The translations under genes were made by a program, and so were the position numbers. DNA of 40,132 bases. Source: Pseudomonas sp. PICF141 (GTDB taxonomy: Bacteria > Pseudomonadota > Gammaproteobacteria > Pseudomonadales > Pseudomonadaceae). Positions 1-8,131 of the stretch are shown here, in pieces. The stretch spans positions 1 through 40,132 of the forward strand of contig NZ_MUNM01000081.1 in NCBI RefSeq assembly GCF_002286815.1, in the 5' to 3' direction. Each line of letters opens with the position of its first letter. Positions within the stretch are counted from its first letter, which is position 1. The notes below the pieces were generated by a model. It searched no databases. It saw only the letters and a program-made list of their open reading frames with translations, and was not told the DNA's origin.

Positions 1-51
1 GCTACGTTGTTCATGGCAATGATCTCCGATGAGCCCCCGGTGAAAGCTTAG
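1..51 (+). CDS. Possible 3' end of an upstream gene (partial)
   Basis: Frame 1 is open from the first base and ends at a TAG at 49-51, giving a 16-residue tail that ends in DEPPVKA. It could be the C-terminus of a gene that starts outside the window. The stretch is too short to assign a family, and an open frame of this length can arise by chance. Confidence 0.3.
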   Translation, partial: ATLFMAMISDEPPVKA

Positions 52-120
52 TGGGCGATCACAGGGGGGGGGAGGCGGGGGTAGCCATTTCATTAGGTTT
101 CTGCGCTTGCAGCGAACTCG

Positions 121-888
121 CTATTTCGCCCCCTCCAACCAAACGGACGGTGCCTGCCCCAGCACGCGACGAAACATCGTCGAGAACGCTGCCGGGCTGT
201 CATAGCCAAAATCCAGGGCAATCCGCGTCACCGGCGTGCCCACCGCCAGCCGCGCCAAAGCCAGCACCACACAGGCCCGCTGCCGCCATTGGCTGAAACT
301 CAGCCCAGTCTGCTGGCGGAATAAACGATTGAAAGTACGCAAACTGATATGCAACTGGTCAGCCCAGTGTTGCGGCGTTTGATGAGCGTTCGGTTGCTGG
401 AGAAACGTCTGGCACAACCCCAGCAGTCGCGTATCCACAGGCAGCGGAATGTGCAACGGCAAGTGAGCGCTACGGGCCAATTCATGCAGCAGCAAGTCGA
501 TCAGTGCACCGTCGCGTCCGGCCTCGTCGTATTCCAGCGCAACCTCTACCGACTCCATCAGCAAATGTCGCATCAGCGGCGAAACATTGATTACCTGACA
601 GCGATTGCCCAGATCAACCGCCCCCGGTTCGATGTACAAGCTGCGCGTGCTCACCCCCAGCATCAACACCTCATGCGCCACCCCCGGCGGAATCCACACC
701 GCCCGCTGCGGCGGTACCACCCAATTGCCGTCGTGCGTGCTCACCTGCATCACCCCGGTAGCGCCGTACAGCAATTGCGCCCTTCGATGGGTATGGCGCG
801 GCAACAGCTGCCCGTCGGGGTAATCCGTGCCGAGGGCCACCACCGGTCGCGGCGTGTCATCCAGCAGATCAATCGAAACATTGCGCAT
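121..888 (-). CDS. AraC-family transcriptional regulator with N-terminal cupin domain
   Basis: A 255-residue regulator. The N-terminal half has cupin-like features: PRHTHRRAQLLYG around residue 30 and a PP(x)AVWIPPGVAH segment that fits a small-molecule-sensing barrel. The C-terminal ~100 residues carry two helix-turn-helix motifs, with LHISLRTFNRLFRQQTG and the typical second-HTH segment IALDFGYDSPAAFSTMFRR. This layout is that of cupin-type AraC regulators. I chose the ATG at 888 because the protein then begins just before the sensor domain; an in-frame ATG at 924 would add 12 residues, and neither has a clear Shine-Dalgarno sequence. It is divergent from the permease at 1001, with a short shared promoter region, so that permease is its most likely target. 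The inducer is unknown. Confidence 0.85.
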   Translation of the reverse strand: MRNVSIDLLDDTPRPVVALGTDYPDGQLLPRHTHRRAQLLYGATGVMQVSTHDGNWVVPPQRAVWIPPGVAHEVLMLGVSTRSLYIEPGAVDLGNRCQVINVSPLMRHLLMESVEVALEYDEAGRDGALIDLLLHELARSAHLPLHIPLPVDTRLLGLCQTFLQQPNAHQTPQHWADQLHISLRTFNRLFRQQTGLSFSQWRQRACVVLALARLAVGTPVTRIALDFGYDSPAAFSTMFRRVLGQAPSVWLEGAK

Positions 889-1000
889 CGAGCGGCACCC
901 AACGGTTGGCGTAAACGCAAACATTATTGGCCGACTTGCTGAAGCAGGCCAAGCCTCATCGCCCTATCGTCGGCCACTCTCAACCAACGGACGATGCGCG

Positions 1001-1819
1001 ATGTTCTTCTACCTCTTGCTGGCACTCTTCGGCTGCATGACCGGCGCCACCGCCGTGCTGTTCGGCTTCGGCGGCGGCTTCGTCGTCGTGCCCCTGCTGT
1101 ACCGCATGCTCACCGCCAGCCACGGCGCCGACGCCCCCATCAGTCAATCGGCGATGCACATCGCCGTGGCCACCTCGACCTGCGTGATGATCGTCAACGC
1201 CCTGATCGCTACCGAAAAGCATCACCGCGCCGGTAATCTCATTCGCCATTACCTGTGGCCGTTGGGCGGGTTCATCGGTTTGGGCGCGATCGTCGGCGCC
1301 GTTGCAGCGATGTGGGCGAGTGGCGAACTGATCCGTTTTGCCTTCATCGCCTACCTCGGCGTGACGATTCTGGACTGCTTGTTCCGACGCGGTTTTCTTA
1401 CACAGTCCGACGCCGTCATCCCACGGCGATTGGGCAGGGCAGAAGTGTCGGGCGGCGGTGTAGGCATCGGCAGCATCGCCACGTTCCTCGGCGTGGGCGG
1501 CAGCGTCATGACCGTGCCCTTGCTGCGGCGTTGTGGGCTGAGCATGTCCCAGTCGACGTCCATGGCCAATCCGTTGAGTCTGCCGGTTGCACTGGCCGGG
1601 ACGCTGACTTACATGGCGATGGCGGGTTTTGCCGAGTTTGATCTGGGGGCGTGGTTTGTCGGTTATGTGGATGTGCTGGCGTTTGCGGTGCTGACGGCTG
1701 GATCGCTGGTGGGGATTCGCCTGGCGACGCCGTGGATCGGGCGGATACCGGACCAAATACATGCGCGGGTTTATATTGGTTTGCTGGTTTTGGTGATGCT
1801 GAGTATGTGCGCCAAGTGA
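1001..1819 (+). CDS. TauE/SafE-family (sulfite exporter-like) membrane permease
   Basis: A 272-residue polytopic inner-membrane protein. It opens with a hydrophobic helix followed by the glycine-rich GFGGGFVVVPLLY, and repeats this signature in the second half (FLGVGGSVMTVPLL). The two inverted halves, each starting with a G-x-G-G-(x)-hhhhP-hh motif, are characteristic of TauE/SafE transporters, which have about eight membrane segments and are linked to export of sulfite, sulfoacetate or other organic anions. The ATG at 1001 is chosen because it starts the first membrane helix; upstream in-frame sequence overlaps the divergent regulator. The substrate cannot be read from the sequence. Proximity suggests control by the AraC-type regulator at 121-888. 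Confidence 0.85.
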   Translation: MFFYLLLALFGCMTGATAVLFGFGGGFVVVPLLYRMLTASHGADAPISQSAMHIAVATSTCVMIVNALIATEKHHRAGNLIRHYLWPLGGFIGLGAIVGAVAAMWASGELIRFAFIAYLGVTILDCLFRRGFLTQSDAVIPRRLGRAEVSGGGVGIGSIATFLGVGGSVMTVPLLRRCGLSMSQSTSMANPLSLPVALAGTLTYMAMAGFAEFDLGAWFVGYVDVLAFAVLTAGSLVGIRLATPWIGRIPDQIHARVYIGLLVLVMLSMCAK

Positions 1820-1855
1820 GGTTGGAATCAGTCGGCTCATTCGCAAGAATAGGCC

Positions 1856-1981
1856 ATGCACGACTTGCTGACCGACGCCGAATTATCAGTTCTCAGCGAA
1901 CATGCGCTGGACTACATTTCGGAAGTTGTTCGCCAACCCTATGAGCTTGAATGGGTTGACGAGATCGTGAGCCAGGACTGA
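1856..1981 (+). CDS. Small hypothetical ORF (41 aa)
   Basis: A 41-codon ORF that starts with ATG right after an in-frame TAG. It encodes an acidic peptide beginning MHDLLTDAEL and ending EWVDEIVSQD. Codon use looks ordinary for the genome and the predicted peptide is helical, but the Shine-Dalgarno is weak. It ends 34 bases before the next gene and could be co-transcribed with it. I do not recognise it, and it may be a chance ORF or a remnant. Confidence 0.35.
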   Translation: MHDLLTDAELSVLSEHALDYISEVVRQPYELEWVDEIVSQD

Positions 1982-2015
1982 GTGTCCTTCACTACATGAA
2001 CCAAAAGGACCAAGG

Positions 2016-2705
2016 ATGTTGATCTTCAACTGCACTGAAGCGGCCAGTGACTTCTTCAGTCGCGTGAGCAAGGGCAAGAAAATCACTCCGGTGGAGAAAC
2101 CGCCATCGCCTGTTATCGAAGACGACGAGTCAGTTGAGTCCACCGAACAGTGGCTGGTCCATGCAATCACCGTTCAACGCAAGCACGTGTTATTTGTCAT
2201 CCATGTGCAAACCCGTTATTGCATGATTTTCGCGGACGCGAAAAAGGCCGATGTCGCAGGTTTTGTTCAACGTTTTTCCGAGCGATGGATAAACGGCCTG
2301 ATCCATCATGCGGGGCAGCACGACATCCTTCGCTGGGCCGAAGATAAGCCAATGATGGAGCGCTTTGAGGAAAGCAATCGCGAGTACCGACTGTATAAAC
2401 GCCGTCATCGCGGTGCGCAAAAGCACATCGACGAGATCGCCTGGATCTTCCAGGATTGCGCTGCGGAGTGGGGCACCTTACCGCCGGATGAGTATGCGGC
2501 CGGCCGCTTCGACGCGCGGATGAACAACTTCCTCAAAGGCAGTAAAGGTCATAAAGACTATTACTTCCCGAGCGAAGAGATGATGGTTCACTGGTTACGT
2601 CAGTATTGCGGGGTTGATGAGCAAAGTATTCAGGCTGCACGTGATCGACTTAAAGAGGTGAAGCAGGAAATTCGGGATTTGGAGAATCAGCTTCAGCAAA
2701 ACTGA
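2016..2705 (+). CDS. Hypothetical protein, probably DUF6933-type
   Basis: A 229-residue soluble protein with no signal peptide or membrane segment. The start ATG is preceded by AAGGA at a suitable distance. The N-terminus (MLIFNCTEAASDFF) followed by a segment with WLVHAITVQRKHVLFVIHVQ resembles what I recall of the DUF6933 family. This is from memory and not confirmed. The last 30 residues are charged and heptad-like and should form a coiled coil. The function is unknown. It is convergent with the next gene, the two stop codons being adjacent at 2705/2706. Confidence 0.75.
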   Translation: MLIFNCTEAASDFFSRVSKGKKITPVEKPPSPVIEDDESVESTEQWLVHAITVQRKHVLFVIHVQTRYCMIFADAKKADVAGFVQRFSERWINGLIHHAGQHDILRWAEDKPMMERFEESNREYRLYKRRHRGAQKHIDEIAWIFQDCAAEWGTLPPDEYAAGRFDARMNNFLKGSKGHKDYYFPSEEMMVHWLRQYCGVDEQSIQAARDRLKEVKQEIRDLENQLQQN

Positions 2706-3695
2706 TTACTTCTCCGCCAACCCCGGCGCTTCACGAATAAGGAAGTGATCCAGATTCTCGATGTTGGCACTGAACACCCCGAACGTCTGTTCGGGGTTTT
2801 TCTTGCTCGGCACCTGCTTCAACTCCGGCGTCACCCCATAAAAGAAGCAATACAACTCGGCGTCACTGTCGACCGCGTGCTTGATCTCTTCCAGAAACGC
2901 CTTGCGCTTGCGGTAGTTGTCGATCAGCTTCTTGCTCAAATAAACGTTCACCGAATAAGGCTTCTTCTTCGCCTCGTCCGGTTGCTTGAACCAGACCTTC
3001 TGCTCGAAATCGATACGAAAACTCTGGGTGTAGTCCTTGATCTCCTTGATCTTGCCCCAGTAAATCAGCCCCTTGTTGTCCTGCAAATACTCAATCTTCT
3101 TGAAGAACGACCCATAAGGCGCCGAGTGCTCGCCAATCTTCAGGGGCATGCGCTTGAGCAGCTCCTTGTCCTCGAAGTTCGACACAAAACACTCCACCGG
3201 ATGGGCGAAGACACTGGTCTTGTCCGGCGCCGACTCCCGGCTCGGGTGCTCGACGTTACTGGCCGCTGAAGAAACTCGCGGCTCATTGCGCACAACATCC
3301 GCCGCCTCCGCCGGGTTTGACGGCTTACGCGCATACTCACGCCGAGTCAGCAACAACTCCGACGGAAAATGCTCCTCCCGACTGTCATCCGATTCCACAC
3401 CATCCGCCTCCAGCCCCGACGCCGGCGTCTTCAGACTGACATAAGGACAACCCTCGACATGCCGCGTGCTGGGTATGTTCTTGAAGTGCGGCGTGCGCAC
3501 GTAATTCACATTCTTGGCGTTGAACGTCCCCAACACGTTGGCCGCATCAAACGCCGAACGGCAGGCATCGTTGGGGCACTGGAAGTGTTCTTTGGCGGAG
3601 TCGAAATCCATGGTCTCGTCGAAATTCAAATCCCGCACGTCATAGATCGACAGCTTGTCGTCGAGGCTGAGGCAGTAGGCGAGGTCGAATTTCAT
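2706..3695 (-). CDS. Hypothetical protein with a putative zinc-binding Cys/His cluster
   Basis: A 329-residue protein. I chose the ATG at 3695 because the longer open frame upstream runs through REP repeat sequence. Near the N-terminus, C40-x4-C45 is followed by H70-F and H79-x3-C83, a spacing that could bind one zinc ion. It recalls the N-terminal region of CoiA-like or nuclease-associated proteins, but this is only a motif resemblance. A Ser/Glu-rich linker (about residues 90-160) precedes a C-terminal half rich in Lys and aromatic residues (KKPYSVNVYLSKKLIDNYRK). No signal peptide is seen. The product is not recognised. It lies next to an HNH endonuclease gene on the same strand, separated by REP elements. 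Confidence 0.7.
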   Translation of the reverse strand: MKFDLAYCLSLDDKLSIYDVRDLNFDETMDFDSAKEHFQCPNDACRSAFDAANVLGTFNAKNVNYVRTPHFKNIPSTRHVEGCPYVSLKTPASGLEADGVESDDSREEHFPSELLLTRREYARKPSNPAEAADVVRNEPRVSSAASNVEHPSRESAPDKTSVFAHPVECFVSNFEDKELLKRMPLKIGEHSAPYGSFFKKIEYLQDNKGLIYWGKIKEIKDYTQSFRIDFEQKVWFKQPDEAKKKPYSVNVYLSKKLIDNYRKRKAFLEEIKHAVDSDAELYCFFYGVTPELKQVPSKKNPEQTFGVFSANIENLDHFLIREAPGLAEK

Positions 3696-3801
3696 GCTGG
3701 GCTCGGGTCCTTGAGTGGGGAAGGGTATTAATAGCGGGAGGCGGGGCGGGTTGCACTGACTGTTTTCAACACAGCGCAAAATCTGTGGCAACACACCAAT
3801 C

Positions 3802-3999
3802 CTGTGGGAGCGGGCTTGCCCGCGATTCTCAAATTCACCACAGCCATTCAAGCCTGAAATCATCCCTGTGGCGAGGGGGCTTGCCCCCGTTGGGTCGCGA
3901 AGCGGCCCCAAAACCGGCAAACGCGGCAGGTCAGGTATAACGAGTTGTTTGCTTGGCGACTGCTTCGCAGCCGAACGGGAGCAAGCTCCCTCGCCACAG
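3802..3999. repeat. REP repeat cluster
   Basis: The gap between the Cys/His protein and the HNH gene holds Pseudomonas-type REP sequences. One is a TGTGGGAGCGGGCTTGCCCGCGA unit near 3804. A second is an inverted pair, with CTGTGGCGAGG starting at 3866 and its complement CCTCGCCACAG ending at 3999. No gene is evident in this 315-base gap. Confidence 0.8.
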
Positions 4000-4010
4000 T
4001 CCCCGTTTAA

Positions 4011-4724
4011 TCACTCGGGAATTAGCCGCGCGACCTGCTTATAAAGTAACGCTGTGAGCTCATTTTTTTTGTCGGAATGGTGGCAGCTCCGATGACAGTT
4101 CGGGCACAACGCTACAGCGTTGGTGACTTGATCCGAGCCTTTTTCGGCGAGCGGCTTAACGTGGTGGACTTCCAGGTAAGGCAAACCAAGCTTTTGAAAC
4201 GGAGCGGGCTCGCCACAGCCGTCGCAATGACCTTCGGCTTCATTTCGAACCCAGGCTCTGACTTCGGGATCACGTACGTATGCCGTGCGAGAGCTTGCCG
4301 CTCGCTTCGGTTTCTTAATGCCCTTTGGCGGTTCTTTTATCTTTTGCTTTTGGAGCGCAGCAGCGCGACGTTCTAGCGTTTCTTCATCAGCTGTCGGAGC
4401 GCTGGGGTCACCAGGTTGAATGCCTCTTTCAGTAAGCGCAGCTCGAATTAACTGCTCAACATTTGAGCCAACGTTTCTGGCAGGCTTGTATCCCTTGATA
4501 AATTCCCGATCCATCTCCATCAAAATCGTAGAGATGTTCTGCATCCGGAATTCGACAGATCCCTTGGTGCGGGTGGGTAAGGCTGTTTCGCGCAGCGCAA
4601 GATTTTCCGCCGTCTTAACGAATGTCTGGCCACTTAGTTCTAGCGCGAGCATCTTCAGATAGGCATCCACCGCAGCCCTAATCTCAGAAACGCTCCAGTC
4701 GCTGTCTTTCTTCTTTACGCTCAT
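4011..4724 (-). CDS. HNH endonuclease
   Basis: A 237-residue protein with an HNH nuclease domain at the C-terminus. It has C167-x2-C170, then LEVHHVKPLAEKG with H187/H188, an Asn at 202, and C207-x2-C210 followed by H211. This is the McrA-like form in which two CxxC pairs hold structural zinc around the beta-beta-alpha metal fold. The first ~100 residues are helical and probably recognise DNA (WSVSEIRAAVDAYLKML). A basic linker rich in Lys/Arg/Pro (about 120-145) joins the two. Such proteins are usually restriction-type or mobile-element nucleases. No modification enzyme is next to it. A perfect hairpin sits just before its start codon. Confidence 0.88.
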   Translation of the reverse strand: MSVKKKDSDWSVSEIRAAVDAYLKMLALELSGQTFVKTAENLALRETALPTRTKGSVEFRMQNISTILMEMDREFIKGYKPARNVGSNVEQLIRAALTERGIQPGDPSAPTADEETLERRAAALQKQKIKEPPKGIKKPKRAASSRTAYVRDPEVRAWVRNEAEGHCDGCGEPAPFQKLGLPYLEVHHVKPLAEKGSDQVTNAVALCPNCHRSCHHSDKKNELTALLYKQVARLIPE

Positions 4725-4731
4725 ACAATCG

Positions 4732-4752
4732 CCGAGGGTTGGAAACCCTCGG
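4732..4752. promoter_or_regulatory. Perfect 9-bp inverted repeat upstream of the HNH gene
   Basis: The arms CCGAGGGTT and AACCCTCGG are separated by GGA and end 7 bases before the HNH start codon at 4724. The place where a Shine-Dalgarno would be expected lies within or beside this stem. It may be an operator for autoregulation or an RNA stem that limits translation. This is inference from position. Confidence 0.4.
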
Positions 4753-5055
4753 ACGATACTGAGTGGCCATTACACCTGTCTACGAAAATTCCTACAGAAA
4801 AGACCGACGTATCGCTCAAGCGATCCTACAAACACACCGTTGCTCTGACCCACCGAATGCTTCGAAGACTGAAACACCTCCACATATCCCGCAGCAGAAT
4901 TCAACCTTCATCCTGCCAATGCAACAGACTCGATATGGGCCGATCCGTCCAGCTTGGCTGACTACTCGCATCCGTACCGGCGCCAAGGGCGCCAAGGTTG
5001 CTAACGGCTCAGTTGTACGAAGTTGGCGTACTGCCCGCTACTGTTTAAACAGCCT
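4753..5055. other. Intergenic region without a recognisable gene
   Basis: This stretch lies upstream of the HNH gene and downstream of the peroxiredoxin gene. A plus-strand open frame crosses it, but its predicted protein has no recognisable domain. A short direct repeat, GGCGCCAAGG, occurs twice near 4980. It presumably holds the HNH promoter and the end of the four-gene operon transcript. I see no clear terminator. Confidence 0.5.
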
Positions 5056-5625
5056 CTACTCGTTGCTCTCCAGCCATGCTAGTACTTTGGTTGCGCATTG
5101 ATCCGGTGGGAATACTGGGTAAAACACCTGTCTGATTTTTCCATCTTCTAATATCAGAGCTAAACGCTTGTAAAACAATTGGCCGTACGCTTGAAATGTG
5201 GGCAGGCTTAGTTTGTCTCGCAGAATGAAGTTTGAATCGTTCAAGAGTATGAAGGGTAGCTTTGTTCGTTGCTTGAACTCGATCTGTTCTGCCGCACTCT
5301 GTGCGCTGACACCGAATACCTGATACCCCATCTTCTTAAACTGCTCGTAACGCTCGCCAAAGCCCAGTGACTGCAAGGTGCAACCCGGTGCCCCTGGAAT
5401 AGCATCCCAATCTGGTATGGGATCTTTGCCAGGTACGCCGGTGGCCGGGTAGATATAGACTATTGTTTTCCCAGAGTGTTTAGCCAGATTCCAGAGTTTG
5501 CCCTCTGTGGACGTCAATTCGATTTCCGGCAACCGCATTCTCGCTAGATGATCACACGCACCGTCATCCTGCGGGACAGGCAAGTCAGGAGGAAGCGTAT
5601 AGGGATTAGGTTGTTGGTTAGTCAT
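5056..5625 (-). CDS. Peroxiredoxin (AhpC/TSA-like redoxin)
   Basis: A 189-residue cytosolic thioredoxin-fold protein. IVYIYPATGVPGKDPIPDW leads through PGAPGCT to C82, the probable peroxidatic cysteine, matching the PGCT motif of PrxQ-like peroxiredoxins but with an inserted loop of about 15 residues. VFGVSAQS and LPFILLNDSN fit the following strands, and the ending VFYPVFPPDQ...VLAWL is typical of this subgroup. Members reduce peroxides or disulfides. Its start overlaps the stop of the metallopeptidase gene (ATGA at 5622-5625), so translation is probably coupled. As the last gene of the operon it may protect or reduce the diiron enzyme, or reset a peptide thiol or disulfide; that role is inference. 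Confidence 0.85.
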   Translation of the reverse strand: MTNQQPNPYTLPPDLPVPQDDGACDHLARMRLPEIELTSTEGKLWNLAKHSGKTIVYIYPATGVPGKDPIPDWDAIPGAPGCTLQSLGFGERYEQFKKMGYQVFGVSAQSAAEQIEFKQRTKLPFILLNDSNFILRDKLSLPTFQAYGQLFYKRLALILEDGKIRQVFYPVFPPDQCATKVLAWLESNE

Positions 5626-6596
5626 GCTTGTTCCTTGCCTGTTGCAGGCTGGTTCATTACCAATGCGAATTGCCTGGTCTTTTCATATTGTTCCAACCGA
5701 TTCCGAACGTAACTCGCCGCGGCGAGAGCCCGCTCCCATGAACGGGTGGTGGCCATTTCCGCTGTGTTCAATTGTACTTTTGCATGATGGGCACAGTCTT
5801 GCATTAAGCCGAGGAGGGTTGTTGTATGAAGGTTGCTTAACCTGAAACAATAACGCCCGTGCACATTAATAACTGCAATAAAGCCAAGCTCGTTCAGTAA
5901 ACAGAACAAGAGATAAGGTATCAGTCCGTAAGGTGCACTGTGCAGGGTCAATATGCCCTGGCGATGAACGCCAAAGCGAAGTAGCAAGTTATACAGGAAG
6001 ATTTGTACAGCCTGTTCAGGTGCTAGCAGTTTTACCGCAAATCCGAAAGCATTCAAATCCGCGCGGAATTCTTCAAGGTAGATAAGCGGCCACAGGGTTT
6101 TTCCGCCGGGTGCGAAATAACCATCGTTCTGTTTGGTAAAAACATCATAGGCGATGAAGTGCCCGGCCTCATGCACGATATATTCATTGGCGATGGTCGT
6201 TTGCAAGTCGCTTAAATGCCCCATGGCGTGCTGATAGTCTTCAGCACAGAACAGCGTCTGGACAAATTTTTTTCGCTGGATCCAGTTCTGCCACGACTTA
6301 AGCACATCGACAATATTTTCCAGCATGGCATCGCTGTCGGGGGCGGGGATGAACAGGTCATGCTTGTAGAGAATGTCCGGCTCGGAGGCGAATTTGCCGA
6401 AACGTTGACTGATTAGCGCGGGCCGCAACGCCACCTGTACCTGACCAGTCCAGAACGGATGGGCCCGTAATGCCTCATTGATACCCGCATTGCCCAGCAC
6501 ACCCGGGCCAACATACCACTCACCTTCCAGTGCTGATGTGGCATAGTCTCGCCGGCTTTGTACGCGGTACTGTCCATGGAGAGAGAAGTGCGACAT
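5622..6596 (-). CDS. Putative zinc metallopeptidase with HEAGH motif
   Basis: A 324-residue protein that I do not recognise as a named family. It contains H142-E-A-G-H146 in a helix (ANEYIVHEAGHFIAYDVF), the HExxH zinc site. About 30 residues later comes LEEFRADLNAFG, where E176-x3-D180 fits the third-ligand helix of gluzincin peptidases. Residues about 195-245 are strongly hydrophobic and may pack internally or against a membrane. There is no signal peptide. The gene begins 13 bases after the diiron-oxidase-like gene and overlaps the peroxiredoxin gene by 4 bases. In a peptide-modification operon, a natural role would be leader removal; this is inference. It could also be a non-catalytic scaffold, although the catalytic residues are intact. 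Confidence 0.72.
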   Translation of the reverse strand: MSHFSLHGQYRVQSRRDYATSALEGEWYVGPGVLGNAGINEALRAHPFWTGQVQVALRPALISQRFGKFASEPDILYKHDLFIPAPDSDAMLENIVDVLKSWQNWIQRKKFVQTLFCAEDYQHAMGHLSDLQTTIANEYIVHEAGHFIAYDVFTKQNDGYFAPGGKTLWPLIYLEEFRADLNAFGFAVKLLAPEQAVQIFLYNLLLRFGVHRQGILTLHSAPYGLIPYLLFCLLNELGFIAVINVHGRYCFRLSNLHTTTLLGLMQDCAHHAKVQLNTAEMATTRSWERALAAASYVRNRLEQYEKTRQFALVMNQPATGKEQA

Positions 6597-6609
6597 TGCT
6601 GACCCCGTC

Positions 6610-8097
6610 CTATATCTGTAACAACCTGTGCGGCATCAGATCGCGACTGCCAAGCCAGCGGACGATAAGTTCGTCTAGCTGGCGCAACGCCGTTAAAGGT
6701 AAAGGGCAGCTTGAGCTACTCACTACGCAGCCGCGCAGAGCCTGTTCGATGCAGGTTCTCACTGCATCAGTCAACTTGAACTGGGTGAGTCGTTCGCCTA
6801 ACAGGCTAGTCAGCATCAACCAAGTGGCGGGGCAGTTGGCGGCTTCCAACAAGTGGTTGGTGATGGCCAGCGACCATGGATTGAGCGGATTGTCGGATTC
6901 GCTTGGCTTGGCATGCCGGGAGAAAGCTGTAGCAACTCCCCCGCAGGCGATGATCTGATCGTGGTCGCGAGCAAAGCCGAGCGCCCGAAAAGCACTCTTG
7001 CATAATCCGTCGACTAGAAAAGCCTGATCGACATCGCGCAAGCGGGCCGTCTGGGGAAACTTTTCCGTGCCGAGATGGCTGGTCAGCGCTTCCCACAAGT
7101 TAGGGAGATTGCGGGCTGCATTCTGCTCAACCGGTAGTCGCAGGTATATTTCATCGCCGTGCTGCTCCTGTTGAATGTCGTCCAGGCTACAACATAGAAA
7201 ATAGAAGCCGAGCCAGGCATTGCGTAACGCGCGCTCCAATACAGCTGCTTCCACTTCGGCAGCGGAGTCCAATAATTGACCGAGCCCCTCGGCATGGCCA
7301 TGGTTGACGTCTATCTGGATATGTTGTTTCCAGGTATTGAATAAACCTTTGATGTCATATTGATCCTCTACGATTTGATAGAAATCGTTGCTGGCGCTGG
7401 CGAAAGCGATGCTCGACTCTTGAAAGTAGGCGATCAATAAATGTCCTAATGGATCGGTTTCCGCGACTTGCAGGCAGTGCTCTTCAAATGCCAGCGAACT
7501 AGGCAGAGGCACATAGGATTTCACATCATCCAGACTTACGCCTTGCAGCAAGGGCGTATCCAGAGAGTAGAACGCATCACAGTGCCAATATTCTTCCAGT
7601 GCATCCTGTTGAAAGAATTGAGTCGAGATTGTTTCTTTTCCCAAGGCCGCCATTCGGGCCGCTACAATGCCAGCGGCGCGAGAGATGTGATAATTGTGTA
7701 TTAACCAGGCCAACAATACATTGCGGTTGGACTTTCCGGTTCTTATTTGTTCCCAGATGAGATGGGCATAATAGGTTGCGTACCATTCGGAACGAAGCGG
7801 ATCAAACAGCGCTTTTATTTCTTTAAGAGAATAGTGCGTTTTTTCAATCGATGTGAAACAGCCCTGTGCGCTGAGCAGATTTACCAGCGCATTGGCCATC
7901 GGATTCTCCAGTGCTTGGGCGCGGGATATACGTCGATCAAGCAGGTCTTTTATGACGGGTCGAGCGTTCACCCAACTGACAGGAAGTTTCACTTCCCACA
8001 GCGCGTATGTAATTGTTGTCTTGTCGTTCGAGAACACCACAGAGACGTTATCTTTTAAGCGCTCGCTGACAAGACTGGTGGCTTCCTTGCTTTGCAT
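6610..8097 (-). CDS. Heme-oxygenase-like diiron oxidase (HDO)-like protein with extra N- and C-terminal regions
   Basis: A 495-residue protein. The central part (about 100-285) is helical and has motifs of the heme-oxygenase-like diiron oxidases: E168-E169-Y-W-H172 and H259-x3-D263-x2-H266, the latter matching the C-terminal metal-binding motif of this fold. The helix WLIHNYHISRAAG at 131-143 fits the adjacent core helix. The N-terminal ~90 residues (LPVSW...VIKDLLDRRISRA...LVNLLSAQGCF) look like a winged-helix or PqqD-like peptide-binding domain. The C-terminal ~200 residues are unassigned. HDO enzymes use oxygen and two irons for N-oxygenation or C-C cleavage. I chose the ATG at 8097; a start at 8154 would place the start codon beside a strong hairpin. 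The substrate may be the 68-residue peptide encoded upstream. Confidence 0.75.
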   Translation of the reverse strand: MQSKEATSLVSERLKDNVSVVFSNDKTTITYALWEVKLPVSWVNARPVIKDLLDRRISRAQALENPMANALVNLLSAQGCFTSIEKTHYSLKEIKALFDPLRSEWYATYYAHLIWEQIRTGKSNRNVLLAWLIHNYHISRAAGIVAARMAALGKETISTQFFQQDALEEYWHCDAFYSLDTPLLQGVSLDDVKSYVPLPSSLAFEEHCLQVAETDPLGHLLIAYFQESSIAFASASNDFYQIVEDQYDIKGLFNTWKQHIQIDVNHGHAEGLGQLLDSAAEVEAAVLERALRNAWLGFYFLCCSLDDIQQEQHGDEIYLRLPVEQNAARNLPNLWEALTSHLGTEKFPQTARLRDVDQAFLVDGLCKSAFRALGFARDHDQIIACGGVATAFSRHAKPSESDNPLNPWSLAITNHLLEAANCPATWLMLTSLLGERLTQFKLTDAVRTCIEQALRGCVVSSSSCPLPLTALRQLDELIVRWLGSRDLMPHRLLQI

Positions 8098-8131
8098 GAT
8101 CTTTAACCCTTTGGCTTCTTGTTCGCTGCAC

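Noticed and set aside
3802..3999. Possible CRISPR array, suggested by repeated palindromic units here and in other gaps
   Set aside because: The repeats are scattered single or paired REP palindromes without regular spacers, and no cas gene is in the window.
4763..5101. Plus-strand ORF between the HNH and peroxiredoxin genes
   Set aside because: No recognisable domain or ribosome binding site, and it runs into the peroxiredoxin gene on the other strand.
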